64,000 nucleotides of DNA from an uncultured Hyphomonadaceae bacterium (GTDB lineage: Bacteria > Pseudomonadota > Alphaproteobacteria > Caulobacterales > Maricaulaceae): the NCBI GenBank assembly GCA_913058335.1, contig CAJXPX010000015.1, positions 1-64,000 on the forward strand, written 5' to 3'. The position numbers were made by a program, and so were the translations under genes. Positions 34,938 through 43,541 of this stretch are shown here, one piece after another. Numbering within the stretch: position 1 is the stretch's first letter; the number at the start of each line of letters is the position of its first letter. Below the pieces are notes generated by a model. That model did no database searches and was not told the DNA's origin. It worked only from the letters and a program-made list of their open reading frames with translations.

Positions 34938-35151
34938 TCTTGTCTTTCGCATTGCTGGTGCTTTTATCGTTGGCCGGCTTTCTGTACTCAGCAAGCTGGG
35001 CGCGGCGAGCATTGCGGGCATCAAGCTCAGCTTTCAGCGCCTCGAAAATCGGCCAATATACCTCGCCATGACACTCGATTGCATTGGCAACGGTGCGCAA
35101 TGCGCGGCGCAGACGCACTTCAGTGATAGGGGATGATGACTTCTGACCCAT
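34918..35151 (-). CDS. Small basic protein beside integrase, copy 1
   Basis: 77 residues: SPITEVRLRRALRTVANAIE, then HGEVYWPIFEALKAELDARNARRAQL and a Lys/Asn-rich tail. Helical and basic. It is nearly repeated by a 56-residue gene at 55437-55607 (same start, same WPI.EALKAELDARN core). Unknown family; a recombination directionality or regulatory role would fit its position next to the integrase, but this is inference. The two copies share a conserved upstream leader with a small hairpin. Confidence 0.65.
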   Translation of the reverse strand: MGQKSSSPITEVRLRRALRTVANAIECHGEVYWPIFEALKAELDARNARRAQLAEYRKPANDKSTSNAKDKIRQVHP

Positions 35152-35215
35152 TATCAGATTTTAGATGATATGTGCCCGCTCGTAAGAGGAGAAAGCGGGT
35201 AAAAATTTAGGTGAA
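35011..35215. repeat. 205-bp duplicated module, copy 1
   Basis: Aligns without gaps to 55467-55671 at about 80-85% identity counted by eye. It covers the N-terminal coding part of the small basic protein plus about 60 bp of leader, ending in the identical stretch AAAAATTTAGGTGAA. The leader holds CCCGCT/AAGCGGG arms. Confidence 0.85.
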
Positions 35216-35252
35216 TTTTGAGGGTGAGAGCTGAAAATTCAGGTTCGACCAA

Positions 35253-36680
35253 TCAAACTGGGTCATTTAATAGTGTTTCCATAGGTTTTGTTGTGCCTGC
35301 GGGCAAATTAGGAAGCACATCAGCGATGTGCTCAACACAGAGCGCGAAGGCTGCTCTGGCTTTATTAATGTCTGTGGATTGCAAAGTTGTTCCGTTATGC
35401 ACAATCGCGCCGCGAGCCCGCATGACTGTATAGACCGCTTCCGCATAATCGGCGACGCCGGGCCTGCCTCTCAAACAGATTCTGACTCGCCGCCTCATGC
35501 GGTCATTAGGTTTGCTTTCATATCCATCGGCGAGCAGCGTTTCAAAAGCGACAGCGAGGTTCACGATGGCCTCATCATCGGTTGAGCGCGACCCGAATGA
35601 TTGTCGATACCAATCCAATGCTGTCACAATGCGCGCATAGAGCCTTCCTTCGGACGTGCTGGTTCCGTCGATGAAAACGGAGTCCCTGTATCCGCTCTCT
35701 ATTGTCGCCAGTGCCTTCGAGAGACGACTCGTTGCCCGTTTCATATCTGAGCGCGCCAGCAGCTCAGTACTGAGGTTCACTGACAGATCAGATAGGCGTG
35801 CCAGATCTTTTGCGCCGAGGTTCATTGGAACGCGCCGCAATTCGAGGGGCCGTGAACCAGGCCGCACGGCTTCCCCGATAAGATAATGATCAATATCCAA
35901 TGTCGAAAAATTATTGACCCGTGCTGAGGAGCTGAGGGGTACAGCGGCATATCCTTTATCATTGGCGATCGCAGTTAGCATGGTCAAAAGCGAAGATGCG
36001 ATACGGATTTTAAGGGTATAAATAAACTGGTTCTCAAACATCCCGCCCGTGTGAGACGTCAGCTTAATCATCATCAGTGGATTGTTGGTGAACCAGCGCA
36101 AGCGGGACGGGACGGTATAATGATGGAGATCGTTTACCGGCATACGGCCCTTTATGCCTAGTCTTTTTGCAAGCAATGACATACGCGCGCTCGCCGTTTC
36201 AAAACTATTGCTTTGAGCGGAAACCGCCATACCTAATGATTTGAATACCGCATATGGTAAGAGTGTGTCTGAGCTTCGGCGTAGCGGCGGCAATTCAAGC
36301 CCGAACCCGTTAAGTGGGTAGATGACAAATCCAGCTTGGTGCACAGTGGTTTGTGCGAGCGATGCCATGACGGCACCAACAACCTGACCGGGTTGACGCT
36401 GGACTTCATGGAAGACAAATTCATCAATGATCGTTGTGCTGACGAATACCTCCTTGCGCCATAGGGCTTCGGCGATAGCGGCCCGAAGCCTTCGCATATG
36501 GAATGTCAGTCCGTTGTATGTACTTTTATCAAGACTCTCCTCGCCGTCCACGACCAGATGTTCGAGAGAATTATACTGCCCAAGCAAATTATGCTTTTGC
36601 GCCAAATAGGCTTCGGACGTGTTGGTGTCGGAAGTGGCGGGCACGCTTATCGCGGCAATGATGGATGGCGAGATTGGCAT
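35253..36680 (-). CDS. Unknown protein with HEPN-like C-terminus
   Basis: 475 residues from the ATG at 36680, 5 bp after the previous gene's stop; a longer frame would overlap that gene. No signal peptide. The last 130 residues look like an Apea/HEPN-type helical domain: AFETLLADGYESKPNDRMRRRVR and RARGAIVHNG, where R-x4-H is the catalytic motif of HEPN RNases. The N-terminal two thirds match nothing I know. HEPN proteins act in RNA-cleaving defence and toxin systems, so this may be an anti-phage or island-maintenance gene sitting between the integrase and the copper genes. Confidence 0.6.
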   Translation of the reverse strand: MPISPSIIAAISVPATSDTNTSEAYLAQKHNLLGQYNSLEHLVVDGEESLDKSTYNGLTFHMRRLRAAIAEALWRKEVFVSTTIIDEFVFHEVQRQPGQVVGAVMASLAQTTVHQAGFVIYPLNGFGLELPPLRRSSDTLLPYAVFKSLGMAVSAQSNSFETASARMSLLAKRLGIKGRMPVNDLHHYTVPSRLRWFTNNPLMMIKLTSHTGGMFENQFIYTLKIRIASSLLTMLTAIANDKGYAAVPLSSSARVNNFSTLDIDHYLIGEAVRPGSRPLELRRVPMNLGAKDLARLSDLSVNLSTELLARSDMKRATSRLSKALATIESGYRDSVFIDGTSTSEGRLYARIVTALDWYRQSFGSRSTDDEAIVNLAVAFETLLADGYESKPNDRMRRRVRICLRGRPGVADYAEAVYTVMRARGAIVHNGTTLQSTDINKARAAFALCVEHIADVLPNLPAGTTKPMETLLNDPV

Positions 36681-36685
36681 GTTGG

Positions 36686-37126
36686 TCAGAGCGCAAAGAG
36701 AATGAATAGTCCCGCCGCTGCGATCCAATCAATCACAACGCAGAACGGAATATACCAGCGCGGGACCTTGGCCCCGAATAAACCGTTGTGGTGGATAAGG
36801 TCCCAAACGCCGTGCAGGAAAAGTGCAGCGACAAACATATAAGGTGACCAGATCACACCGAGTAGCGCCAAAACACCGAAGAGAGCCGCAATGCAAAGTT
36901 CTGTCAGGAACATCCAGGGGCGGCCATCGTTGGCACCAAAGCCAATGTAAGCGCCTGCGATAATGGCTATGGTGATTGCTATGGTTAGACGGCTTATGTC
37001 ATCGGGAAGCATGAGGTGCGCAGGAATTGCCACGCCCAGCACAATAGCTGATAAGAAAATGCTAGGGGAAAATGTGTGGATTTGGGAACTAGCACCGTGC
37101 TGATGTGTTTGTCCCATATCGCTCAT
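36686..37126 (-). CDS. DUF6010-like small membrane protein
   Basis: 146 residues with five hydrophobic helices (about 23-40, 46-64, 70-88, 92-108, 125-145). The loop FLHGVWDLIHHNG followed by VPRWYIPFCVVIDW is typical of DUF6010-like proteins. A His-rich start (MGQTHQHG) could bind metal. Its start overlaps the stop of the CsoR gene (ATGA), so it is cotranscribed with the copper sensor. Function unknown. Confidence 0.65.
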   Translation of the reverse strand: MSDMGQTHQHGASSQIHTFSPSIFLSAIVLGVAIPAHLMLPDDISRLTIAITIAIIAGAYIGFGANDGRPWMFLTELCIAALFGVLALLGVIWSPYMFVAALFLHGVWDLIHHNGLFGAKVPRWYIPFCVVIDWIAAAGLFILFAL

Positions 37127-37392
37127 CGCTTCAGTTTGTCGAATAGATCGATCAGTTCTGAGACCTTTTCGCGTTGCGCTTCGGCATCGCCCGATTCAAT
37201 CGCTTCAGCCACGCAGCTGTTTGCATGGTCTTTGAGGATTTCGCTTTCGGCCCGGGCCAGCGCTGATTTAACGGCTTGCATCCGATTGAGAACATCGATG
37301 CAGTAACGGTCCTCTTCGAGCATCTTGATGATGCCGCGGACCTGACCTTCCAGTCGGCGCAGACGATTTATGGTTTTTGATGACTGTTGCAT
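37123..37392 (-). CDS. csoR: CsoR/RcnR-family metal-sensing repressor
   Basis: 89 residues. The all-helical CsoR fold starts INRLRRLEGQVRGIIKMLEEDRYC. The copper-binding triad is Cys31, His56 and Cys60 (spacing 25 and 4, exactly as in mycobacterial CsoR). It therefore most likely senses Cu(I) and leaves its operator when loaded. A 17-bp dyad of the CsoR class lies directly upstream of its own start, and two more lie in the island. It heads the minus-strand transcript with the membrane protein. Confidence 0.88.
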   Translation of the reverse strand: MQQSSKTINRLRRLEGQVRGIIKMLEEDRYCIDVLNRMQAVKSALARAESEILKDHANSCVAEAIESGDAEAQREKVSELIDLFDKLKR

Positions 37393-37398
37393 TGACGA

Positions 37399-37415
37399 AT
37401 ACCCTTATGGGGTAT
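37399..37415. promoter_or_regulatory. CsoR-type operator 1
   Basis: ATACCCTTATGGGGTAT, a 17-bp dyad in the 54-bp gap between the divergent csoR and the His-rich protein gene. Arms ATACCC/GGGTAT match the G/C-tract with flanking AT of CsoR/RcnR operators. It would autoregulate csoR and control the plus-strand gene. Confidence 0.75.
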
Positions 37416-37446
37416 ATATGGTGGCAGAAGGAGATTCGGTCAAGCT

Positions 37447-37917
37447 ATGATTCTGCAAAGTATCAGACCAGCATTATTATCGGCGCTCGCCATATTTTTT
37501 GGCGTGGCTCAGATATTCTGCGTTTGCGCGAACGCACAAGCTGCTACTCCCAATCATGATACGTATGAAATGCACCAGGATGCGGGCCCAAGTTTTGGTC
37601 TCGCTCATTCCATGCTCACAATACAGCCTGATGCTGAGACTAAGAACCAACACGATGATGGCCACAATCATAACGGCGATCATGAACATGCGGCCGATTG
37701 TGCACACTGCAATGATGCGAATGTGCTGATTGGTGCCAATGATGTCATCTCGCCGATTACTTTGCCATCACCAGCCGATGAAGACTTTCTAGCGCCTGCT
37801 GCCCAAGCATTGCCAATAACGCGCGCCCTCATGGCTCCCAGCGCCTTGGACGGGCTCCGATGGCTGCATCCACCAGCCCCTACATTGGTAAGCCTGAAAA
37901 TCCGCCTAACAATTTAG
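37447..37917 (+). CDS. Exported His-rich protein of the copper island
   Basis: 156 residues with an N-terminal hydrophobic segment (about 8-30), then HDDGHNHNGDHEHAADCAHC (about 69-88), a His/Cys-rich patch suited to binding copper or zinc. The C-terminus is Pro/Ala-rich. It resembles DUF2946-type small proteins found before copper genes, but this is a loose match. The CsoR-like operator just upstream points to copper induction. A metal-buffering or sensing role in the periplasm is likely. Confidence 0.65.
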   Translation: MILQSIRPALLSALAIFFGVAQIFCVCANAQAATPNHDTYEMHQDAGPSFGLAHSMLTIQPDAETKNQHDDGHNHNGDHEHAADCAHCNDANVLIGANDVISPITLPSPADEDFLAPAAQALPITRALMAPSALDGLRWLHPPAPTLVSLKIRLTI

Positions 37918-38166
37918 AGACCGGCTCGCAGTCACGCGTCATCAGCCCCTTGGCGGCGCGTGCCTTGGACAAGACCGGTCTTTTGTTTGTGTCTTCCACA
38001 AAACATCTGACCAGCTGCGTCCACAGCGATGCCTGGTTTCCCCATCCGTGAATCTGTCACCCGCGCCATAGCGGAATAGATTGCCCCAATCGGATTGTAG
38101 ATGTCCCGGTATTGCTGGCGCCTTTCACATGGTCGCCCCCTCCCAGCAAATACAGGAATCTACATT

Positions 38167-39066
38167 ATGACTTTACGCTCGAAAACTGCTCTTCTCATCT
38201 CATCTATGGCGCTCATGACTGCGCTGCCCGCCGCCGCTCAAATGTCAGACCACACGGGTCATAAAATGGCAGGTCATGACATGCAAACCATGGAGCATGG
38301 TCGCAGCGCGCACATGGTAGAAGCGCTCGCAACAGTGACCGCTATTCTGCCTGACGATAACCGGATTAGTCTCTCTCACAACACTATCCCCGCTGTGAGT
38401 TGGCCAGCTGCAACGATGAAATTTCCGGTTACAGGCGGGATTGATGTGACAGCGTTCAAACCCGGTGATCGCGTTCAATTCACATTGCACCGGGCTGAAA
38501 ATGGCAGCCTACCGCTCGTCGAGTTGTGCCAAACAACCGCGTCAGATGTCCAACCCGGCCTTTGTGCGGGGACAGCCAAAATGGCGGGCCATGATATGAG
38601 CGGTATGGACCACGGTGAAGGCATGTCTGGTAAAATGGACCATACCAGCATGGGGCATGGAAACATGGACCATGGCAGTATGGACCATTCTACGATGGAT
38701 CTCTCGAAAATGAACCATTCTAAGATGGATGATGCGCAGAGGGACCATAGCGTTATGAACCATAGCCAGATGAACACGCCCGGCGTGTCCACGACCGGGA
38801 CTGTGCTGCGTATAGATACAGCCGCGCGCGGCCTGCGGATTAAACATGACCCCATTCCAGAAATTGGATGGCCCGTAATGACAATGCAGTTCGAGGTCGC
38901 TGAGGGAGTCAATCTGACAGGCCTCGCAACAGGTGATGCCATCAGCTTCGATTTCAATCCGGAAGCAGAAGACGGCTACGTCATCTCTGCCATTCGACCC
39001 GTCAATAAAACACCTGACACAATGCAGTCCGAAGCCTATAATCAAAATGGCCATAACAGTCACTAA
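38167..39066 (+). CDS. Periplasmic double-CusF copper-binding protein
   Basis: 299 residues from the ATG at 38167 (AGGAATC upstream). Signal peptide to about residue 25. Two CusF-like beta-barrel domains flank a Met/His-rich linker. The second has the full Cu(I) set His227-Trp235-Met238-Met240 (WPVMTMQF). The first keeps His71, Trp79 and Met84 but has Ala82 for the first Met. The linker (about 139-202) is built of MDH, MNH and HGxM units. A protein that carries Cu(I) or Ag(I) in the periplasm, probably handing it to CopA or the RND pump. Confidence 0.8.
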   Translation: MTLRSKTALLISSMALMTALPAAAQMSDHTGHKMAGHDMQTMEHGRSAHMVEALATVTAILPDDNRISLSHNTIPAVSWPAATMKFPVTGGIDVTAFKPGDRVQFTLHRAENGSLPLVELCQTTASDVQPGLCAGTAKMAGHDMSGMDHGEGMSGKMDHTSMGHGNMDHGSMDHSTMDLSKMNHSKMDDAQRDHSVMNHSQMNTPGVSTTGTVLRIDTAARGLRIKHDPIPEIGWPVMTMQFEVAEGVNLTGLATGDAISFDFNPEAEDGYVISAIRPVNKTPDTMQSEAYNQNGHNSH

Positions 39067-39104
39067 TCGCGCTTCGCAGCCACCATTATTACGGAGATAC
39101 ACCC

Positions 39105-41024
39105 ATGTATAACAGACGACGTTTCTTACAATCTACGCTTGGAGCCGGCGCACTCGCCAGTGCATCAGGTCTCATACCAGCTTGGGCGCGCCCTGCCAGT
39201 GATGGCAATCTCGGCATTCCATCGCTCACTGGAAATATGTTCGACCTCAATATCGACAAATTTCCGATACGCATAGATGGCCGCGCCACGCAGGCCATTG
39301 GCGTTAACGGCAGCGTTCCTGCCCCGCTCATTCGCTTTCGTGAGGGTGACGATATCGTCTTAAATGTGACAAACACCTTAGAGGAAGACACGTCGATACA
39401 TTGGCACGGGCTTCTCGTGCCTTTTGAAATGGATGGTGTTCCGGGCGTAGCTTTTCCAGGTATTAAGCCAGGTGAAACCTTTCAATACAAATTCGCAGTG
39501 CCTCAAAATGGCACCTATTGGTATCACTCCCATAGCGGTCTGCAGGAACAATTGGGGCATTTCGGGCCGATCATCGTTGACCCGGCTAGCTCGGATCCGG
39601 TCGTTTATGACCGAGAATATGTACTGATGCTGAGCGATTTTACGTTCGAAGACCCTTACAGGCTTTTCTCTAAGCTGAAGGCCAATAGCGGCTCCTTTAA
39701 TTTCCAGAAAAGAACAGCTGCAGATTTCATGCGCGACGCCGGTGAAAAAGGTTTGTCGCAAACTATTCGCGAACGCGCGAAATGGGGTAAAATGCGCATG
39801 TCCCCGACTGATTGGTCAGACATAACCGGCGCGCAATACACCTATCTCATCAACGGCCACTCAACTGCTGACAACTGGAACGCCGTTTTCAAAGAGGGTG
39901 AGCGCATTCGGTTAAGAATCATCAACGCAGCGGCAATGACGATTTTCAATTTCCGTATCCCCGGGCTGCCAATGACGGTCGTCGCCGCTGATGGGCTGAA
40001 CGTGCAGCCTGTTGAGACTGATGAGTTCCAAATCGGTGTCGCCGAGACGTATGATGTCATCGTGACGCCTGAACAAATCAAAGCCTATGCCCTGGTTGCC
40101 GAGGCGATTGATCGTTCGGGAATGGCGGTTGCGACGTTGGGCCCTGAACCCGGGATGAAAGCGCAGGCTCCAGCCCTTCGCGAACCCGTTCCGCTCACCA
40201 TGAAAGACATGGGCATGGGTGATATGGGCGCTATGGGCGGCATGCAAATGGACAATGGGTCCAAGGCGAGCATGGGTAACATGGCTGGAATGGACTCTCC
40301 CGCTATGCCTGGGATGGATCATTCCATGATGGAGGGAATGAACGGTAAAGATATGGCGAAAGGCCCCGGTGCAATTCCGCTCATAGCTCCAGACCTTAAA
40401 ACCGGTCCATCCACAGCAAAATTGGCCATGGCGCCGACCAGCAGACTAGATGAACCTGGGCAAGGTCTGAATGATGTCGCGCACCGCGCACTGACATATT
40501 CCCAACTGCGAAGTCTTGAGCCAAATCCCGATCAGCGCACACCAGCACGTGAGATTGAACTTCATCTGACTTCAAATATGGAACGATATATGTGGTCTTT
40601 CGACGGGCTAACTTGGTCAGAAGTCGATGGCCCCATCATATTTAACGAAGGAGAACGCCTTCGGTTAACGCTCGTCAATGACACGATGATGCCACACCCC
40701 ATCCATTTGCATGGCATGTTTTTCGATGTCGTCAATGGCGGCGGAAGCCATAAACCACGTAAGCATACAATTACCGTGAAACCCGGCGAGAAGCTCTCAG
40801 TCGATATCAGTGCTGAGCATGTGGGCGATTGGGCATTTCACTGTCACCTGCTTTATCACATGGAGGCCGGAATGTTTCGGGTCGTATCGGTGATGCCTAA
40901 TAAGTCGAAAACTGAGAGTAATACGATGCCGATGCCTATGGCGCTGGAGCATCCCCAAATGAAACAACAGCCGCCGATGGACATGAACGATCACGGTACA
41001 ATGAAGATGCAGGAGCAAGAATAA
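39105..41024 (+). CDS. copA: Copper-resistance multicopper oxidase CopA
   Basis: 639 residues. Twin-arginine signal (RRRFLQSTLGAGALAS) for folded export. The four copper-binding segments are present: SIHWHGLLVP, TYWYHSHSGLQEQ, HPIHLHGMFF and FHCHLLYHMEAGMF, the last with the type 1 Cys. A Met-rich stretch (about 366-410, MKDMGMGDMGAMGGMQM) is typical of PcoA/CopA and binds extra Cu(I). It oxidises Cu(I) to the less toxic Cu(II) in the periplasm. The next gene starts within its stop. Confidence 0.95.
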   Translation: MYNRRRFLQSTLGAGALASASGLIPAWARPASDGNLGIPSLTGNMFDLNIDKFPIRIDGRATQAIGVNGSVPAPLIRFREGDDIVLNVTNTLEEDTSIHWHGLLVPFEMDGVPGVAFPGIKPGETFQYKFAVPQNGTYWYHSHSGLQEQLGHFGPIIVDPASSDPVVYDREYVLMLSDFTFEDPYRLFSKLKANSGSFNFQKRTAADFMRDAGEKGLSQTIRERAKWGKMRMSPTDWSDITGAQYTYLINGHSTADNWNAVFKEGERIRLRIINAAAMTIFNFRIPGLPMTVVAADGLNVQPVETDEFQIGVAETYDVIVTPEQIKAYALVAEAIDRSGMAVATLGPEPGMKAQAPALREPVPLTMKDMGMGDMGAMGGMQMDNGSKASMGNMAGMDSPAMPGMDHSMMEGMNGKDMAKGPGAIPLIAPDLKTGPSTAKLAMAPTSRLDEPGQGLNDVAHRALTYSQLRSLEPNPDQRTPAREIELHLTSNMERYMWSFDGLTWSEVDGPIIFNEGERLRLTLVNDTMMPHPIHLHGMFFDVVNGGGSHKPRKHTITVKPGEKLSVDISAEHVGDWAFHCHLLYHMEAGMFRVVSVMPNKSKTESNTMPMPMALEHPQMKQQPPMDMNDHGTMKMQEQE

Positions 41025-41878
41025 TGACTCATATGAACAAGCGTTGGTCGCAATTGACTTTATGTTGCTTTGCCGCTTTGGCCGTTCCATTTTCAGCTTT
41101 GGCTCAAACATCTGCTATGACTTCAGAGAGCCCCGAAGAAACCACCGTTGAAAAACCTGCTCCCGTAGCGGGTCACCAAGCAGATGCATATTACTCAAAA
41201 GACGAAATGGAGAAATCCCGCGAGGAATTGAAAGAAATGCTCGGCAATCGAAAAACCGGGTCTATTTTGTTCAATCAGTTTGAAGCGCAATCCGCAAATG
41301 GCAGTGAAGATTTATATTGGAACGGCCAGGCTTGGTATGGCGGTGACATAAACAAGATCTGGTTTAAATCCGAAGGCTTGGTTTCAATGAATTCCGGAAA
41401 AGTGGATGACGCTGAATTACAGGCACTTTGGTCTCATGCTATTTCGCCATATTTCAACCTTCAAACCGGTATTCGCCATGACTTTAAGCCAAAGGGGCTG
41501 GACCATGCTGTGATCGGCGTACAAGGCCTCGCGCCTTATTGGTTTGAAGTCGATGTTTCCAGTTATCTGAGCACAAAGGGTGACGTTACCGCGCGCGCGG
41601 AGGTTGAGTACGATTATCGGCTCACGCAGCGGCTTATTCTGCAGCCACGAATTGAAGCCAATTTTTCAGCGCAAGACATTGCAGAACGAGACCTTGGATC
41701 AGGCCTGACAGATGTAAATGCCGGGCTGAGAATGCGCTATGAAATCAAGCGGCAATTTGCGCCTTACCTGGGCGTAGAATGGCAAGGCAAGTTCGGCGGA
41801 ACGCGGGATATTGCAAAGCTTGCCGGAAATAATGGCGACCAAACCGTGTTCCTCGTCGGCATACGGTCTTGGTATTAG
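41024..41878 (+). CDS. copB: Copper-resistance outer-membrane protein CopB
   Basis: 284 residues. Signal peptide to about residue 28, a short acidic linker, then beta-strand rich sequence. Family motifs include SILFNQFEAQ, DLYWNGQAWYGGDINKIWFKSEG, and GLAPYWFEVDVSSYLSTKGD. The C-terminus WY is typical of an outer-membrane beta barrel. It lacks the long Met-rich N-terminus of some CopB proteins. It works with CopA in sequestering or exporting copper. Coupled to copA by a one-base overlap. Confidence 0.92.
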   Translation: MTHMNKRWSQLTLCCFAALAVPFSALAQTSAMTSESPEETTVEKPAPVAGHQADAYYSKDEMEKSREELKEMLGNRKTGSILFNQFEAQSANGSEDLYWNGQAWYGGDINKIWFKSEGLVSMNSGKVDDAELQALWSHAISPYFNLQTGIRHDFKPKGLDHAVIGVQGLAPYWFEVDVSSYLSTKGDVTARAEVEYDYRLTQRLILQPRIEANFSAQDIAERDLGSGLTDVNAGLRMRYEIKRQFAPYLGVEWQGKFGGTRDIAKLAGNNGDQTVFLVGIRSWY

Positions 41879-41887
41879 GAGACAGAC

Positions 41888-42520
41888 ATGGCCTCGTCAC
41901 ATGAACGGGAATACACTCTGATAACACGCTTGGTTCATATGCTCATCGCTATCGCTGTAATCGTTCAGCTCGCGACAAGCCTTGTTATGAATGCCCACCC
42001 GCAAGATGGAAGCGAGGATGTCTTTTTTGAAGTCCACGAATATTCTGGACTGATTTCCTTTGCTGTCATCTGCGCGTTTTGGGTGATCATTTTATTCCGA
42101 CAACGCGGGACCACGCTTTCAGAATTGTTCCCGTGGTTTTCAGTCCGACGCCGAAAAGAGCTGATCGATGCAGTCAAGGCACGTTTGAGGAACACAGACA
42201 AAACCGGTCGCCTGTCATTTTATGACGGCGACCCGTTAGCGAAAGCCGTGCATGGGTTGGGCATCGCCATCATTTCAGTCATGGCAATGACCGGGTTGAC
42301 CTATTTTGTAGCTCTGAAGCTCGGTGCAGGTGAAGGCATTCTCGCATCAACAGCAATGTTAATCCATGAGCCAGTATCGAAACTGGCTTGGGCGTATCTC
42401 GTCGCCCATGCCGGCATCGCTGTTTTTCATGCATTATTGAAGGAACGAGCGCTGAGCGTGATGTGGTCACTGAAGGCTGACACGATCGATCCGGAAAGTC
42501 ATTCCAATGAGCTTGATTGA
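41888..42520 (+). CDS. Cytochrome b561-family membrane protein
   Basis: 210 residues with four to five helices. His residues in the helices (RLVHMLIAIAVI, VHEYSGLISFAV, AVHGLGIAIIS, VAHAGIAVFHALL) can ligate two haems, as in the diheme cytochrome b561/b6 group. Located directly after copB, it may move electrons for a periplasmic copper reaction. The next gene overlaps it by 14 bp. Confidence 0.82.
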   Translation: MASSHEREYTLITRLVHMLIAIAVIVQLATSLVMNAHPQDGSEDVFFEVHEYSGLISFAVICAFWVIILFRQRGTTLSELFPWFSVRRRKELIDAVKARLRNTDKTGRLSFYDGDPLAKAVHGLGIAIISVMAMTGLTYFVALKLGAGEGILASTAMLIHEPVSKLAWAYLVAHAGIAVFHALLKERALSVMWSLKADTIDPESHSNELD

Positions 42521-43541
42521 ACCGAATATTCATCCGATATTGGTCCACTTTGCTTATGCGCTCAGTATCACTTCCGTTCTCTGCTACTTGGTATCGAGTC
42601 TAAAATTCGCTGAACCATGGCAAAAAAGCTTGCGACCAGCTGCAGACTGGATGCTTGCCTTTGCGGCGCTGGCCATTCTGGCGACTATCGCGGCCGGGTT
42701 TCAGGCCTACTATACAGTGGCGCATGATGGACCTTCCCATGAAGCGATGACTACCCATCGCAATTGGGCAGTGCCCTCGGGTGCAGCGATTGTCTTGCTC
42801 GCAGTTTGGCGATGGCGGCGGCGTCAAACCCCTGCGACGGCGATTTTTAAATCACTTCTCACTGTCGCAGCCATCAGCCTTAGTGTTACGGCATGGTGGG
42901 GTGGACATATCGTCTACAATTACGGGTTGGGTGTGCAAAGCCTTCCAACTGTCACTGGCGACGGTCACGATCACGACCATGGCGACGCAGGCCGCGGCGT
43001 GGCCATGTCGGAAACTGATGACCCAGCCGAGCATGGTCATGATTTATCAAACGGACGGCATGACGAAGACGCTGCATCGGCTGGAACCCATGACAATAGC
43101 GACGGTCATCATGCGGAAGACGCACCGGAAAACAGAATTCAGGAAAGCGCAGACGGATCACCTTCGGGAATTGTAACCCAATTTGGTCTGGCAATGCGGG
43201 CTGGAGATATAGAGCGCTTACGCACGCTGGTTGCGCCTGACGTAATTATCGCCGAAGGCGGCGGAACCGAGCGCTCATTCGACGAATATGCAGGACAGCA
43301 TATGTCAGCCGATATTGCCTTTATGGGCGCGGTTGATAGCACCTTAAAGCGCCGTGACGTGATCGACGGCTCCGGTCTCTCGACTGTGATCTCAGAAAGC
43401 CAAATTCACGGCAAATACAACAATAAAACCGTGCATGCGAAAATGACCGAAACCATGGTTTTGCGTGAAACCAAGGATGGATGGCGCATTGCTCACATCC
43501 ATTGGTCATCGGCTCCCATAACTGGCGAGCACGAACACTAA
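42507..43541 (+). CDS. DUF2231 membrane domain fused to SnoaL-like domain
   Basis: 344 residues. The N-terminal half (about 1-145) has four helices of the DUF2231 type (HPILVHFAYALSIT, AGFQAYYTVAHDGPSHEAM, WWGGHIVYNYG). A His/Asp/Glu-rich linker follows (about 150-215, GDGHDHDHGD). The C-terminal 125 residues (VTQFGLAMRAGDIERLRTLVAPDV... WRIAHIHWSS) form a SnoaL/NTF2-like domain. The linker probably binds metal. Fusion of these two domains is unusual in my experience. Role in copper tolerance is inferred from the operon. Confidence 0.75.
   Translation: MSLIEPNIHPILVHFAYALSITSVLCYLVSSLKFAEPWQKSLRPAADWMLAFAALAILATIAAGFQAYYTVAHDGPSHEAMTTHRNWAVPSGAAIVLLAVWRWRRRQTPATAIFKSLLTVAAISLSVTAWWGGHIVYNYGLGVQSLPTVTGDGHDHDHGDAGRGVAMSETDDPAEHGHDLSNGRHDEDAASAGTHDNSDGHHAEDAPENRIQESADGSPSGIVTQFGLAMRAGDIERLRTLVAPDVIIAEGGGTERSFDEYAGQHMSADIAFMGAVDSTLKRRDVIDGSGLSTVISESQIHGKYNNKTVHAKMTETMVLRETKDGWRIAHIHWSSAPITGEHEH

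Noticed and set aside
38101-38166. Longer start for the double-CusF protein
   Set aside because: The extra 22 residues are polar, and the ATG at 38167 begins a clean signal peptide.
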